NCBI GenBank assembly: GCA_034190875.2
Contig: CM067346.1
Coordinates: 17,325,592 to 17,389,591 of the forward strand
DNA from: Urechis unicinctus
Taxonomy: Eukaryota; Annelida; Polychaeta; Xenopneusta; Urechidae
Direction: 5' to 3'
Length of the DNA stretch: 64,000 bases
In this document: in pieces, positions 20,506 through 31,616 of the stretch
Position numbering within the stretch: position 1 is the first letter of the stretch
Layout: the number at the start of each line of letters is the position of its first letter
Position numbers and translations under genes: made by a program
The notes under the pieces: generated by a model
What the model saw: the letters and a program-made list of their open reading frames with translations, nothing else
What the model was told of the DNA's origin: nothing
Database searches by the model: none

Positions 20506-22980
20506 AGAGGGGTGGGAGTAATCAGCGCTATGCTACATACTGTTAGAGTTTTGCCTAATTACTTCCACTTGCTGAACAAACCTTGCGTCTCAGCTAAATG
20601 CGGTCTGGGAAACCTTTACTTTGTAACCCTGCTGATACAGCAATATAAAAATGGCTATTTCCTAATATCTGCCGATTCTTTGGCGTGCATGTTACTTACT
20701 CATACAGTTATAGTTCGGCAGAATGTTTGTCGGAGATTCGTGAAATACAAGCTTCCCAAGTAACTCAGGCTCTTTGTGTTATCAGCTTTATTCGAGTTAT
20801 AACGACTTGTTATGTTATATTGTTGTGTGACTTATAGATAACAATGTGCATATGATTAAACTTAATATAACTCTAGAATGTACTGTAGAATCGCACTGTA
20901 TTGCAGGCGACGGTATGTTCATAACTCAGCGTTATATTTTTGTCTGCTAAACCTCGTAAGGGAGTTCCACTTTTCTTAAATAAAACCCATATTCGAAAAC
21001 ACTAATAACGCTGATGAGGAGACCGACGCTACGGACTTCACACTTTACAGACCCGCCCGTCATCATTCACAATACAAGTCACAAGCTGCATACTGAATGG
21101 ATTATTGAATAAATGTGCTGATCATTACTTGCAGTAATGGTTATCAAAATAACTCTCCGTTTAACTAATCCCGTGAAGAAGCTAACCTATCATATCACTT
21201 CTGCACTTCGTTTAATGCCCTGACAATATATCTTACCATAAACTTGTCTTCTACATCGTTTAGGCACGCTTAGACTAAGCAATTTCGGATGCAATAATTT
21301 AAGCTTTACTGCAAATTAATGTGCTAAAGTCCTTCCAATGTGCTGCGTTGCATAATATATGTCAGAGCATTAACTTATATCGAGTGTAATTACGAAGAGG
21401 TTTTTCGCAAGCAATCATGCAATAAGTACAATTTTATCTCCAGTAAAGGTTTTCCAAGTAATGGATGAGGGATCCGAAATGTTCCAAGTAGCTCACATTA
21501 GCGCCGCAGCGCGTTTTTGCACGCACGTTGCGCTACACCATGAGTACCAAACAATATAGCCATTTAATGCATAACTAAACTGTAATAAAATAATAGTAAC
21601 ATTTGCTGAGAAATTTCTACATGCTGTGTCTTCCTTGCATTTTGCACAGTATGCACTAGTACCAACGACTTGCGCCTAGGACATAGGAGTCAATCGCCTT
21701 TGATGAAACGCTTACGTAGCTCTTCAAAAGAAAGAAAAAGTTTATTGATATTGAGGCACGATATTATTACTCCCCCAATATCTACTCCACTTTGTCCAAC
21801 GGAAAATGAGACCACGTTTTCACGAGCTTTAATGTCCTTATTAGGATAAGTAATAGCAATCTTACACAAGTTCCTTATGATGAGCGATAAGTTTTAACCA
21901 TGGCTGTCTACGCCTTAAATGGTCGTCCTGCTTAAGTCATACAAGTGATCGTCCTTCTTACAGTACAAGCGAATATCAGTTGTTACAAGCTCCAAGCTAG
22001 TTACGGATAATACGTCGTTTGTTGCTTTATAAATAACTCATGATCTCACGAACGCTATCATGCATTATATGATTAAGATTTATCCTGCAGTAGTTTGATT
22101 TACAGATTTTGATAAGGTGCATTATTCGCCAGCTGCTTCTACAATGAAATAAACTATTATATATTGATGCTTGATAGCACGTGGCGTTTAATGTAGCACG
22201 TATATATTTCGATAAAAATAGTTAATGTATAGACCGCTTGGTGCGATCTGCAAGAACAGGGAGGTATGCGCCATAATTGATCTAATAACCTGAGAGTTCG
22301 CATTCAATAGACGAGAGTTGGTCTATTCTTGGTTCTCCGGCGGCTAGATGAAGACTGGAGATTCACCCCCATAACGTTGCATTAGAGTAATGGAATAAAG
22401 TAAACCAATTGCGTGACGTGGACAATTCTTCAAACAACCAAGGCAGCATGCTCCCCCTTTAAATGATGTCCACAATGCGCGAATATCAACCAACGGTCTA
22501 AACTGGTACCTATAAAAACATATGCACTGATAGCACACGTGAGACACGTACCTCCAAAAAGCGCACAGATTTGGCCCATTTAAGATCACCATATTGTGTC
22601 TGCAACAACGTGCCTCCATGGTAGTATATGTACATAACTCCCGTCAAACAAAACTAGCTTATCGATATTATCTTCCTTTCAAGACGCATAATTCGACACT
22701 GTGGACGAAAAAAACTCTTGCGCAATATACCATGAAGGTTAGCATGTAAATATTGAATAGGTCGCACTAATGATGGTTAAAAAATATCACTTGTCTGCCA
22801 AAACATTTGAAATATGACAGCTATGATCATAGAATTACTTCTATAAAATGCAAAGCCAACCCGTCTTGGAGCGACGGAGACGAACAGAACATTTGAGCCT
22901 GTATCTCAGCTTTGAATATGGACTGTCAATGCGCAGATACGTTCACCGTAACGCCACTTGAATAGTTTAGATGAACAACA
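20506..22980. other. Gene-free AT-rich stretch
   Basis: No open frame over 100 codons, none recognisable, no repeat found. It ends at the left breakpoint of the transposon-nest duplication. Confidence 0.45.
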
Positions 22981-23053
22981 ACGTGGGTTTCAAATACGCA
23001 AAGGTTACTAAACTTAATTCATCTTTGTTTTATTATGAATATTGGGTTTGAAA

Positions 23054-23690
23054 AAAGAGCGTATAGCTTAGCTAAAAGGGTTCACTTCGAGTAGCTCTGT
23101 GGTGATCGATTCGCTAATTATAATACACTGCGATCGTTAGGTGGCGCTGCCGTGATATAAATAAAAGCACATGGGGTTACTGGACCGACGTCACTGTGAT
23201 TGATGAGAGCGGAAAAAGTGTTGTTTGGCAGAGCCATTCTGCTGCCAAAACACCCCGAAACAAGGCCTAAAAATAATGAAAATAACAACTGCAACATGAA
23301 ATAAATGTCAACTTGATTTATTGCCTGGGTAGACCTATCGAAAACTGTTCGCCTCTCACAGGGTCTACGCCGTTCATTATTCTCGGTCTATCTCGAATGT
23401 GAATTTAGATTGTCAACAACCTTCTGGAGCGAGATTGCTGGCTCGGGTGATCACAGGCGATACTATGATTCAACGCAAAGCCATGGACTGTTGATCAACG
23501 TCTCGGGGTTGGCGTCTGTTAAAGACATGAAGTCATCTGATTGGTCGAAGCGACCACGGCTCCGGATTAATTCGAGCATTCAATGTAATTTTAAGGGACG
23601 TTATAACAAAGCAACGCACGGTGCCTAACGGGTGGCATCTTCACATTTTTTCTCAGGCTGAGGTTTGAGTGAGCGCACACTCTTTAGTTA
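23054..23690 (+). mobile_element. MITE-like element, copy 1
   Basis: Aligns in reverse complement with 40442-41192. Shared anchors include AAAGAGCGTATAGCTTAGCT at the left edge, GGTGGCGCTGCCGTGA (23141), GTCAACTTGAT (23308), ACTGTTCGCCTCTCACAG (23344), AACGTCTCGGGGTTGG (23498) and TGTGAAGATGCCACCCGTTA (minus strand, near 23630). It is short, has no coding capacity, and its ends are related to each other in inverse orientation. This fits a non-autonomous DNA transposon. Terminal repeats are decayed in this copy. Confidence 0.7.
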
Positions 23691-24160
23691 GAATAAAATC
23701 GCGTGCGATTTCAGGCTTGTCAGCTAAGAAACCTCTTAATGAAGCTGATTTAAGCCGTCGAATGTAAAAAGGCTAGTTGTGACTCAAGGTTTAAATTGAT
23801 GATATTAGGGTAATTGTATATAAGACACATGAGTGATTGATAAACATTGCTATTTACACCCAATACACAATAATCGGGATGACAATAATCACTCCAACTG
23901 CGCACGGATCTGGTGCTAAAAATATATTCATTAATATATGACGTATTGCAAAACGCTGATAAAATAGAATTCCTTCAGCGATGAAAAGTCGGTGACCTGA
24001 GGACAATCCTCACTCCGGATGTCAGAGTAATTATCCTATGGAAAGTGTAGAAAATGTAGTTAAAGTGTATGCCTGATCACATTTTTCAAAACATAGCACA
24101 GGGCGCCCCATGCATTGGATACTCCTTATGGCAAATCGATATCAGGACATTCATGGTATA

Positions 24161-24165
24161 GACGT
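24161..24165 (+). other. Gypsy target-site duplication, left (unit 1)
   Basis: GACGT immediately before the 5' LTR. It matches GACGT at 34597-34601 just after the 3' LTR. A 5-bp duplication is usual for Ty3/Gypsy integrases. Confidence 0.85.
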
Positions 24166-24348
24166 TGTGATAGTATGAGCTATTCGTGTATCCTTAATGT
24201 CAGTGTATATCCTTAATGTATACAGTCATGCGCAGAACAACTTCCTCTAGGGCTCGTCTCGACAGCCAAGCAAATGTAACATCACCCTCAGGAAGCAGTC
24301 AGTAATAAACGCCTTTATTTTGTTACTACTTGTTCCCGCATCATTACA
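24166..24348 (+). repeat. Gypsy 5' LTR, unit 1
   Basis: A 183-bp direct repeat, starting TG and ending CA. It contains an AATAAA polyadenylation-type signal near 24303 and a small internal doubling of a GTGTAT-CCTTAATGT motif. It is almost identical to the LTR of unit 2 (one visible difference). It differs from the 3' LTR at 34415-34596 by about nine substitutions and one indel (near 5%), so the Gypsy insertion is older than the tandem duplication. Confidence 0.95.
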
Positions 24349-24499
24349 TGGTGGCATCGGGAAAGTTAACAACCCAGAGACACTATGGGACACGAAAACT
24401 ACAGGTGACATTGTTTTTTGAGTGTGTGATGAGACATTTGATTCACCGACACGATCGTTCTCAAATTTACCGCCAGCCTACGGCGTGCATGCATTAGCG

Positions 24500-25140
24500 T
24501 GTCGTGTGCAACACTGACACATAATTTCTCTGAAGCAAAAGTTTTCTCCAAACTAGACGCCAAGGCAGGATATTGGTCTGTCAACTTGGATGTTGATTCA
24601 CAGCTACTAACTACATTCCAGTCTCCATTTGGTCGCTATTGTTTTAAGCGATTGCCGTTTGATCTTTCGGTCTCCCAAGACATATTCCAGTTGAAAATGG
24701 ACCAAATTCTGGAGCGAGTCGATGGTGCAGTTGGTATTACTGACGATGTCGCATTTTATGACAAGACGCCAGAGGAACATGACAAAATTATTCACAAGTT
24801 GTTCCAAGTTACCGCAGACAATTGTTTAGTGTTCAACTCGGAAAAGTGCAACGTCAAGACCAACAGTATCACATTCTTCGGCATTACCTACAATGATTTT
24901 GGAGTGCAACCTGACCCAGTCAAGATCAACGATCTTACATCGATGCCAGCTCCGAACTGCAAAAAAGAACTTGAGGAATTTCTGGGACTGATAATGTACC
25001 TCTCACTATTCATTCCCATCTTGGCCAACAAGGCAGCGACATTGAGGGGTTTGCTGAAACAGGACGTCCCGTATCTGTGGGAACAGCACCACGATGTCTG
25101 TTTTAACAAATTGAAAACTGAGGTCACAGAAGATTCCACA
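24500..25140 (+). pseudogene. pol: Gypsy reverse transcriptase remnant, unit 1
   Basis: Shows the Gypsy-type reverse transcriptase blocks VFSKLDAKAGYW, TTFQSPFGRYCFKRLPF, a DD-containing catalytic block (ITDDVAFY), the FGITYNDFGVQPDP block and the EFLGLIMYLSLFIP connection segment. In an intact element this enzyme copies genomic RNA into cDNA inside virus-like particles. The fossil is broken. Unit 2 carries the matching segment at about 29.03-29.67 kb. Confidence 0.93.
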
Positions 25141-25169
25141 TTATAGTATTTTGATACTAACATTACACC

Positions 25170-25460
25170 AGTCTTGCAGGCTGACGCAAGTCTCAAGGGA
25201 CTTGGTGCAGCACTGCTGCAAAACGGCAAACCTATTGCATTTGCTTCGAAAACCCTCTCAGACACAGAGATGTGGTATGCCTGTATTGAACGTGCACTTT
25301 TAGCCATTGTATTTGGAGTTCAGCGTTTTCACGCTTACCCTTATGGCCGAAGGTTTCGTGTCATGACGGACCACAAACCTTTGACCATGATTCTCCAGAA
25401 ACCTCTGACCAGTGCTCCACCCAGTCCGCAGAGGATGATGTTGAAGCTGCTATCAATTTG
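25170..25460 (+). pseudogene. pol: Gypsy RNase H remnant, unit 1
   Basis: The retroelement RNase H fold can be read: QADASLKGLGAALLQ (first Asp), then IERALLAIVFGVQRFHAYPYG (Glu) and MTDHKPLTMILQ (Asp). It follows the reverse transcriptase, as is normal for Gypsy pol. It is part of a broken element. Confidence 0.92.
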
Positions 25461-25749
25461 ACATTGAATACATCCCTGGCAAGGAGATGATATTAGCCGA
25501 CACTCTCAGCCGTCATAGTAAGTTTGGTGAAGTTCAGCACTGAACGCATTGCTAGCATTCTAGAAGATACGTCTCGTGATCGTGCTCTAAGTCAGCTATG
25601 TGACATCATAGTCACTGGCTGGCCGAACAGCATCAAAGACCTTCCAGCACCAATCCGACAGTATTGGGCATACAGGGGTGAACTTTCCGTTGAAAACGGT
25701 ATTATTCTCAAAGGGACACGTGTTGTGATTCCTACAGAACAACAACAGA

Positions 25750-26420
25750 ATATCCTTGAATGACTACATTACAGCCACCAGAGCATTGAGAAAACACTGT
25801 TGCTTGCGAAAGATTCAGTTTTCTGGAATGGAATTAAATAGGACATAGAAAACATTGTGAAATGTTGCCCAATATGCCAGGAGCATCAGAAATCACAGCC
25901 TGCAGAGACATTGCAGCAGCATGATATTCCAAGCCACCCATGGGAAGTGGTTGGTATTGATTTGTTCTACCTGGATGGTTCTGACTATTTGATAATAGCA
26001 GATTATTACAGCAAGTACCCGTTTATCCGTAAGATGCCGACACACTGCACAAGCAGTGCTGTCATCGAAGCGACGAAGCAAGGGTTTTCCCGAACAAGGC
26101 ATTCGTACAAAAGTCGTAAGTAACAATGGTCCATAGTTTGCCTGCGAGGCGTATAGAGACTTTGCAAAGCAGTGGAGTTTCGACCATGTGACATCATCAC
26201 CTAGATACCCGAGATCCAACGGTTTTGTCGAAAGACAAATACAAACTGTGAAAAATGTTCTGCGGAAAGCGAAACAATCTGGAGCTGACACAGATCTTGC
26301 CATGCTGTGCCTCCGAACGACACCTGTAAGTCAACAGATATCCAGTCCGGGTGAGTTACTTTCAAACCGTAGACTCAGATCTAACATACCAGTCAAGATT
26401 ACTACTGATAGTAATTCTGA
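25750..26420 (+). pseudogene. pol: Gypsy integrase remnant, unit 1
   Basis: Shows the Cys pair of the HHCC zinc-binding region (CCPICQEHQKSQPAE), the first core-domain Asp (VVGIDLFYLDGSDYLIIADYYSKYP) and the end of the core (SPRYPRSNGFVERQIQTVK, with the catalytic Glu in FVERQ). An integrase of this type joins cDNA to host DNA. It is broken, and the LINE insertion follows at 26425. Confidence 0.92.
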
Positions 26421-26424
26421 TCAC
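26420..26424 (+). other. LINE target-site duplication, left (unit 1)
   Basis: ATCAC just before the LINE. The matching right-hand ATCAC exists only in unit 2 (33687-33691), because unit 1 stops inside the LINE. Confidence 0.7.
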
Positions 26425-27432
26425 TTATAAGTGCAGGGAAATTATCAAAAAAGGTACTTTTGAAAACATAGATGAAGATCCGGCATCCTTTTTTACACAA
26501 TCAATAATTAATATAACCACACAAAATGTACCAAAATCCTCGACAGATTCTAAACGGATAGATAAACCATGGTTTTCTGATGCATGCCGTGACGCTGTCA
26601 AAGAGCGCATACGGGCACTGTACAGGATCAAAATGCGGCCCACTGAAGCCAACATAAACCTGTACAAAGTAGCCCGAGCCAAGGCTCGACGCGTCATCAA
26701 ATACAGCAAGCGTGAGTCTTGGCACAATTTTGTTTCCAATTAAATAGCAAGACTTCCACGAAAAAGGCAAGGGACATGGTTCGTAGGAAAGGAGAAAAAC
26801 AACACTCTCTCACATCCAGATGGTTCCAAAGCCTCCAATTTGAAGGACATTATCAATACTTTAGGCGATGCCTTCCAAAAGAATTCCTCTGCCAATAATT
26901 AAAGTACCAAATTTCAAAAATTTAAACATCATCGGGAACGAAACATTCCTAATTTTAATTCAAATAACAATGAAAATTACAACTCTCTTTTTACATACAA
27001 TGAGTCGGAAGATTCGATACATAAATCGAATGACACAGCTAGTGGACCCGATGATGTACACTATCAATTTTTAAAACACCTTTCAGAGGAATCACTTCAA
27101 GTACTTTTAGACATTTTTAATGGAATCTGGGAATCTGGAACATTCCCAGATGGTTGGAGAGAGGCTATAGTTGTCCCGATACCCAAGCCAGGCAAGGATA
27201 ACACCATTCCTACGAACTATCGTCCCATTGCCTTAACAAGCTGCATCTGCAAACGAGAGAGAATAATAAACAGCCGCCTGGTATGGTTTCTTGAGAGAAA
27301 CCAACTCATTTCCAGGTTCCAGAGCGGTTTCCGTCACGCACGTAGCACGACGGATCACCTGGTCCGTCTTGAAAGTTTTATACGTGACGGTTTTGTGAGG
27401 GGGGAACATGTGGCGTCGGTCTTCTTGATATG
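26425..27432 (+). mobile_element. I/Jockey-group LINE inside Gypsy, unit 1 part (cut by duplication)
   Basis: The insert starts 5'-truncated, in the linker between endonuclease and reverse transcriptase, with the stretch KPWFSDACRDAVKERI typical of Jockey/I-type LINEs. The N-terminal half of the reverse transcriptase follows: SGPDDVHYQFLKHL, PIPKPGKD, NYRPIALTSC, FQSGFRHARSTTDHL. It ends abruptly near 27432, where the duplication junction replaces the catalytic FDMEKAYD block seen in unit 2. The frame is broken by small indels. It runs in the same orientation as the host Gypsy. Confidence 0.93.
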
Positions 27433-27515
27433 GAAATCCAAGTTACGTGGGTTTCAAATACGCAAAGGTTACTAAACTTAATTCATCTTTGTTTTATTAT
27501 GAATATTGGGTTTGA

Positions 27516-28215
27516 AAAAAAAGAGCGTATAGCATAGCTAAAAGGGTTCACTTCGAGTAGCTCTGTGGTTATCGATTCGCTAATTATAATACACTGCGAT
27601 CGTTAGGTGGCGCTGCCGTGATATAAATAAAAGCACATGGGGTTACTGGACCGACGTGCAGCTGCCAACACGGCTCTAATTTGAATAAACGAACGAACGA
27701 ACGAACGGACCGACGTCACTGTGATTGATGAGAGAGGAAAAAGTGTTGTTTGGCAGAGCCATTCTGCTGCCAAAACACCCCGAAACAAGGCTTAAAAATA
27801 ATGAAAATAACAACTGCAACATGAAATAAATGTCAACTTGATTTATTGCCTGGGTAGACCTATCGAAAACTGTTCGCCTCTCACAGGGTCTACGCCGTTC
27901 ATTATTCTCGGTCTATCTCGAATGTGAATTTAGATTGTCAACAACCTTCTGGAGCGAGATTGCTGGCTCGGGTGATCACAGGCGATACTATGATGTCAAC
28001 GCAAAGCCATGGAACTGTTGATCAACGTCTCGGGGTTGGCGTCTGTTAAAGACATGAAGTCATCTGATTGGTCGAAGCGACCACGGCTCCGGATTAATTC
28101 GAGCATTCAATGTAATTTTAAGGGACGTTATAACAAAGCAACGCACGGTGCCTAACGGGTGGCATCTTCACATTTTTTCTCAGGCTGAGGTTTGAGTGAG
28201 CGCACACTCTTTAGT
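27516..28215 (+). mobile_element. MITE-like element, copy 2 (duplicated with unit 2)
   Basis: Near-identical to 23054-23690 because it was carried along in the tandem duplication. It additionally contains the small LINE-tail insert at 27658-27706. Confidence 0.7.
27648..27716 (+). mobile_element. LINE 3'-tail insertion with 10-bp target duplication
   Basis: GGACCGACGT occurs at 27648-27657 and again at 27707-27716; unit 1 has this site once, empty, near 23185. Between the copies lie 49 bp ending AATAAACGAACGAACGAAC, a tetranucleotide tail typical of LINEs (or LINE-mobilised SINEs) that insert by target-primed reverse transcription. Only the last about 25 bp of unique 3' sequence (GCTGCCAACACGGCTC) came in. 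This tail differs from the (TTACC)n tail of the nested LINE, so another family is responsible. Confidence 0.9.
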
Positions 28216-28687
28216 TAGAATAAAATCGCGTGCGATTTCAGGCTTGTCAGCTAAGAAACCTCTTAATGAAGCTGATTTAAGCCGTCGAATGTAAAAAAGC
28301 TAGTTGTGACTCAAGGTTTAAATTGATGATATTAGGGTAATTGTATATAAGACACATGAGTGATTGATAAACATTGCTATTTACACCCAATACACAATAA
28401 TCGGGATGACAATAATCACTCCAACTGCGCACGGATCTGGTGCTAAAAATATATTCATTAATATATGACGTATTGCAAAACGCTGATAAAATAGAATTCC
28501 TTCAGCGATGAAAAGTCGGTGACCTGAGGACAATCCTCACTCCGGATGTCAGAGTATTTATCCTATGGAAAGTGTAGAAAATGTAGTTAAAGTGTATGCC
28601 TGATCACATTTTTCAAAACATAGCACAGGGCGCCCCATGCATTGGATACTCCTTATGGCAAATCGATATCAGGACATTCATGGTATA

Positions 28688-28692
28688 GACGT
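28688..28692 (+). other. Gypsy target-site duplication, left (unit 2)
   Basis: GACGT before the unit 2 5' LTR, copied along with the flank. Confidence 0.85.
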
Positions 28693-28875
28693 TGTGATAG
28701 TATGAGCTATTCGTGTATCCTTAATGTCAGTGTATATCCTTAATGTATACAGTCATGCGCAGAACAACTTCCTCTAGGGCTCGTCTCGACAGCCAAGCAA
28801 ATGTAACATCACCCTCAGGAAGCAGTCAGTAATAAACGCCTTTATTGTGTTACTACTTGTTCCCGCATCATTACA
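28693..28875 (+). repeat. Gypsy 5' LTR, unit 2
   Basis: 183 bp, TG...CA, one visible difference from 24166-24348. With the 3' LTR at 34415 it brackets the fuller copy of the element. Confidence 0.95.
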
Positions 28876-29029
28876 TGGTGGCATCGGGAAAGTTAACAAC
28901 CCAGAGACACTATGGGACACGAAAACTACAGGTGACATTGTTTTTTGAGTGTGTGATGAGACATTTGATTCACCGACACGATCGTTCTCAAATTTACCGC
29001 CAGCCTACGGCGTGCATGCATTAGCGTGT

Positions 29030-29990
29030 CGTGTGCAAAACTGACACATAATTTCTCTGAAGCAAAAGTTTTCTCCAAACTAGACGCCAAGGCAGGATAT
29101 TGGTCTGTCAACTTGGATGTTGATTCACAGCTACTAACTACATTCCAGTCTCCATTTGGTCGCTATTGTTTTAAGCGATTGCCGTTTGATCTTTCGGTCT
29201 CCCAAGACATATTCCAGTTGAAAATGGACCAAATTCTTGAGCGAGTCGATGGTGCAGTTGGTATTACTGACGATGTCGCATTTTATGACAAGACGCCAGA
29301 GGAACATGACAAAATTATTCACAAGTTGTTCTAAGTTACCGCAGACAATTGTTTAGTGTTCAACTCGGAAAAGTGCAACGTCAAGACCAACAGTATCACA
29401 TTCTTCGGCATTACCTACAATGATTTTGGAGTGCAACCTGACCCAGTCAAGATCAACGATCTTACATCGATGCCAGCTCCGAACTGCAAAAAAGAACTTG
29501 AGGAATTTCTGGGACTGATAATGTACCTCTCACCATTCATTCCCATCTTGGCCAACAAGGCAGCGACATTGAGGGGTTTGCTGAAACAGGACGTCCCGTA
29601 TCTGTGGGAACAGCACCACGATGTCTGTTTTAACAAATTGAAAACTGAGGTCACAGAAGATTCCACATTATAGTATTTTGATACTAACATTACACCAGTC
29701 TTGCAGGCTGACGCAAGTCTCAAGGGACTTGGTGCAGCACTGCTGCAAAACGGCAAACCTATTGCATTTGCTTCGAAACCCCTCTCAGACACAGAGATGT
29801 GGTATGCCTGTATTGAACGTGCACTTTTAGCCATTGTATTTGGAGTTCAGCGTTTTCACGCTTACCTTTATGGCCGAAGGTTTCGTGTCATGACGGACCA
29901 CAAACTTTTGACCATGATTCTCCAGAAACCTCTGACCAGTGTTCCACCCAGACCGCAGAGGATGATGTTGAAGCTGCTATCAATTTGACA
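29030..29990 (+). pseudogene. pol: Gypsy reverse transcriptase and RNase H remnants, unit 2
   Basis: Carries the same motif series as unit 1 (VFSKLDAKAGYW, ITDDVAFY, QADASLKGLGAALLQ, MTDHK). A chromodomain or protease is not seen. It is broken, like unit 1, and differs from it at about 1% of positions. Confidence 0.92.
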
Positions 29991-30009
29991 TTGAATACAT
30001 CCCTGGCAA

Positions 30010-30990
30010 GGAGATGATATTAGCCGACACTCTCAGCCGTTTACCTAGTGCAAACAGTGACACTATCGAGCTTGACGTCATAGTAAGTTTGGTGAAGTTC
30101 AGCACTGAACGCATTGCTAGCATTCGAGAAGATACGTCTCGTGATCGTGCTCTAAGTCAGCTATGTGACATCATAGTCACTGGCTGGCCGAACAGCATCA
30201 AAGACCTTCCAGCACCAATCCGACAGTATTGGGCATACAGGGGTGAACTTTCCGTTGAAAACGGTATTATCCTCAAAGGGACACGTGTTTGTGATTCCTA
30301 CAGAACAACAACAGAATATCCTTGAATGACTACATTACAGCCACCAGAGCATTGAGAAAACACTGTTGCTTGCGAAAGATTCAGTTTTCTGGAATGGAAT
30401 TAAATAAGGACATAGAAAACATTTGTGAAATGTTGCCCAATATGCCAGGAGCATCAGAAATCACAGCCTGCAGAGACATTGCAGCAGCATGATATTCCAA
30501 GCCACCCATGGGAAGTGGTTGGGTACTGATTTGTTCTACCTGGATGGTTCTGACTATTTGATAATAGCAGATTATTACAGCAAGTACCCGTTTATCCGTA
30601 AGATGCCGACACACTGCACAAGCAGTGCTGTCATCGCAGCGACGAAGCAATAGTTTTCCAAACAAGGCATTCCTACAAAAGTTGTAAGTGACAATGGTCC
30701 ATAGTTTGCCTGCGAGGCGTAGAGAGACTTCGCAAAGCAGTGGAGTTTCGACCATGTGACATCATCACTTAGATATCCGAGATCCAACGGTTTTGTCGAA
30801 AGACAAATACAAACTGTGAAAAATGTTCTTCGGAAAGCGAAACAATCTGGAGCTGACACAGATCTTGCCATGCTGTGCCTGCGTACGACACCATTAAGTC
30901 AACAGATATCCAGTCCGGGTGAGTTACTTTCAAACCGTAGACTCAGATCTAACATACCAGTCAAGATTACTACTGATAGTAATTCTGATC
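30010..30990 (+). pseudogene. pol: Gypsy linker and integrase remnant, unit 2
   Basis: Begins with the post-RNase H linker ADTLSRLPS, a hallmark of Gypsy pol, then the integrase zinc-binding region and core (LFYLDGSDYLIIADYYSKYP; RYPRSNGFVERQIQTVK). It is broken, with a LINE inserted right after it at 30993. Confidence 0.92.
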
Positions 30991-31616
30991 ACTTATAAGT
31001 GCAGGGAAATTATCAAAAAAGGTACTTTGAAAATATAGATGAAGATCCGGCATCCTTTTTTACAAGCTCAATAATTAATATAACCACACAAAATGTACCA
31101 AAATCCTCGACAGATTCTAACGGATAGATAGATAAACCATGGTTTTCTGATGCATGCCGTGACGCTGTCAAAGAGCGCATACGGGCACTGTACAGGATCA
31201 AAATGCGGCCCACTGAAGCCAACATAAACCTGTACAAAGTAGCCCGAGCCAAGGCTCGACGCGTCATCAAATACAGCAAGCGTGAGTCTTGGCACAATTT
31301 TGTTTCCAAATTAAATAGCAAGACTTCCACGAAAAAGGCAAGGGACATGGTTCGTAGGAAAGGAAAGAGAAAAAACAACACTCTCTCACATCTCCACAAG
31401 ATGGTTCCAAAGCCTCCAATTTGAAGGACATTGTCATACTTTAGGCGATGCCTTCCAAAAGAATTCCTCTGCCAATAATTAAAGTACCAAAAAAAATTTA
31501 AACATCATCGGGAACGAAACATTCCTAATTTTAATTCAAATAACAATGAAAATTACAACTCTCTTTTTACATACAATGAGTCGGAAGATTCGATACATAA
31601 ATCGAATGACACAGCT

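Larger units (their letters stand above)
24166..26424 (+). mobile_element. Ty3/Gypsy LTR retrotransposon fossil, unit 1 part
   Basis: Parts in order: 5' LTR; a TGG just inside it at 24349, as expected for a tRNA primer-binding site; reverse transcriptase (about 24.5-25.1 kb); RNase H (about 25.2-25.5 kb); integrase with zinc-binding and core regions (about 25.75-26.4 kb). No gag or protease was recognised. It is broken, with several breaks. A LINE is inserted at 26425, and the tandem duplication removes the rest of the element from this unit. The integrase-core style suggests a metazoan lineage near Mag/K02A2.6-like Gypsy elements, which is a tentative call. Confidence 0.93.
22981..27444 (+). 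repeat. Recent 4.46-kb tandem duplication, unit 1
   Basis: Starts ACGTGGGTTTCAAATACGC, and the same sequence restarts at 27445. It carries a MITE-like element, about 500 bp of left flank, a Gypsy 5' LTR, Gypsy pol remains and the first kilobase of an inserted LINE, and it breaks off inside the LINE reverse transcriptase near 27432. About a dozen bases of unmatched sequence sit at the junction. Unit 2 differs by roughly 1-2%, mostly single substitutions and one-base indels. Confidence 0.95.

Noticed and set aside
24399-26303. Minus-strand open frames across the Gypsy region (also 29134-30871)
   Set aside because: They are antisense shadows of the plus-strand reverse transcriptase, RNase H and integrase remains, and recur only because the region is duplicated.
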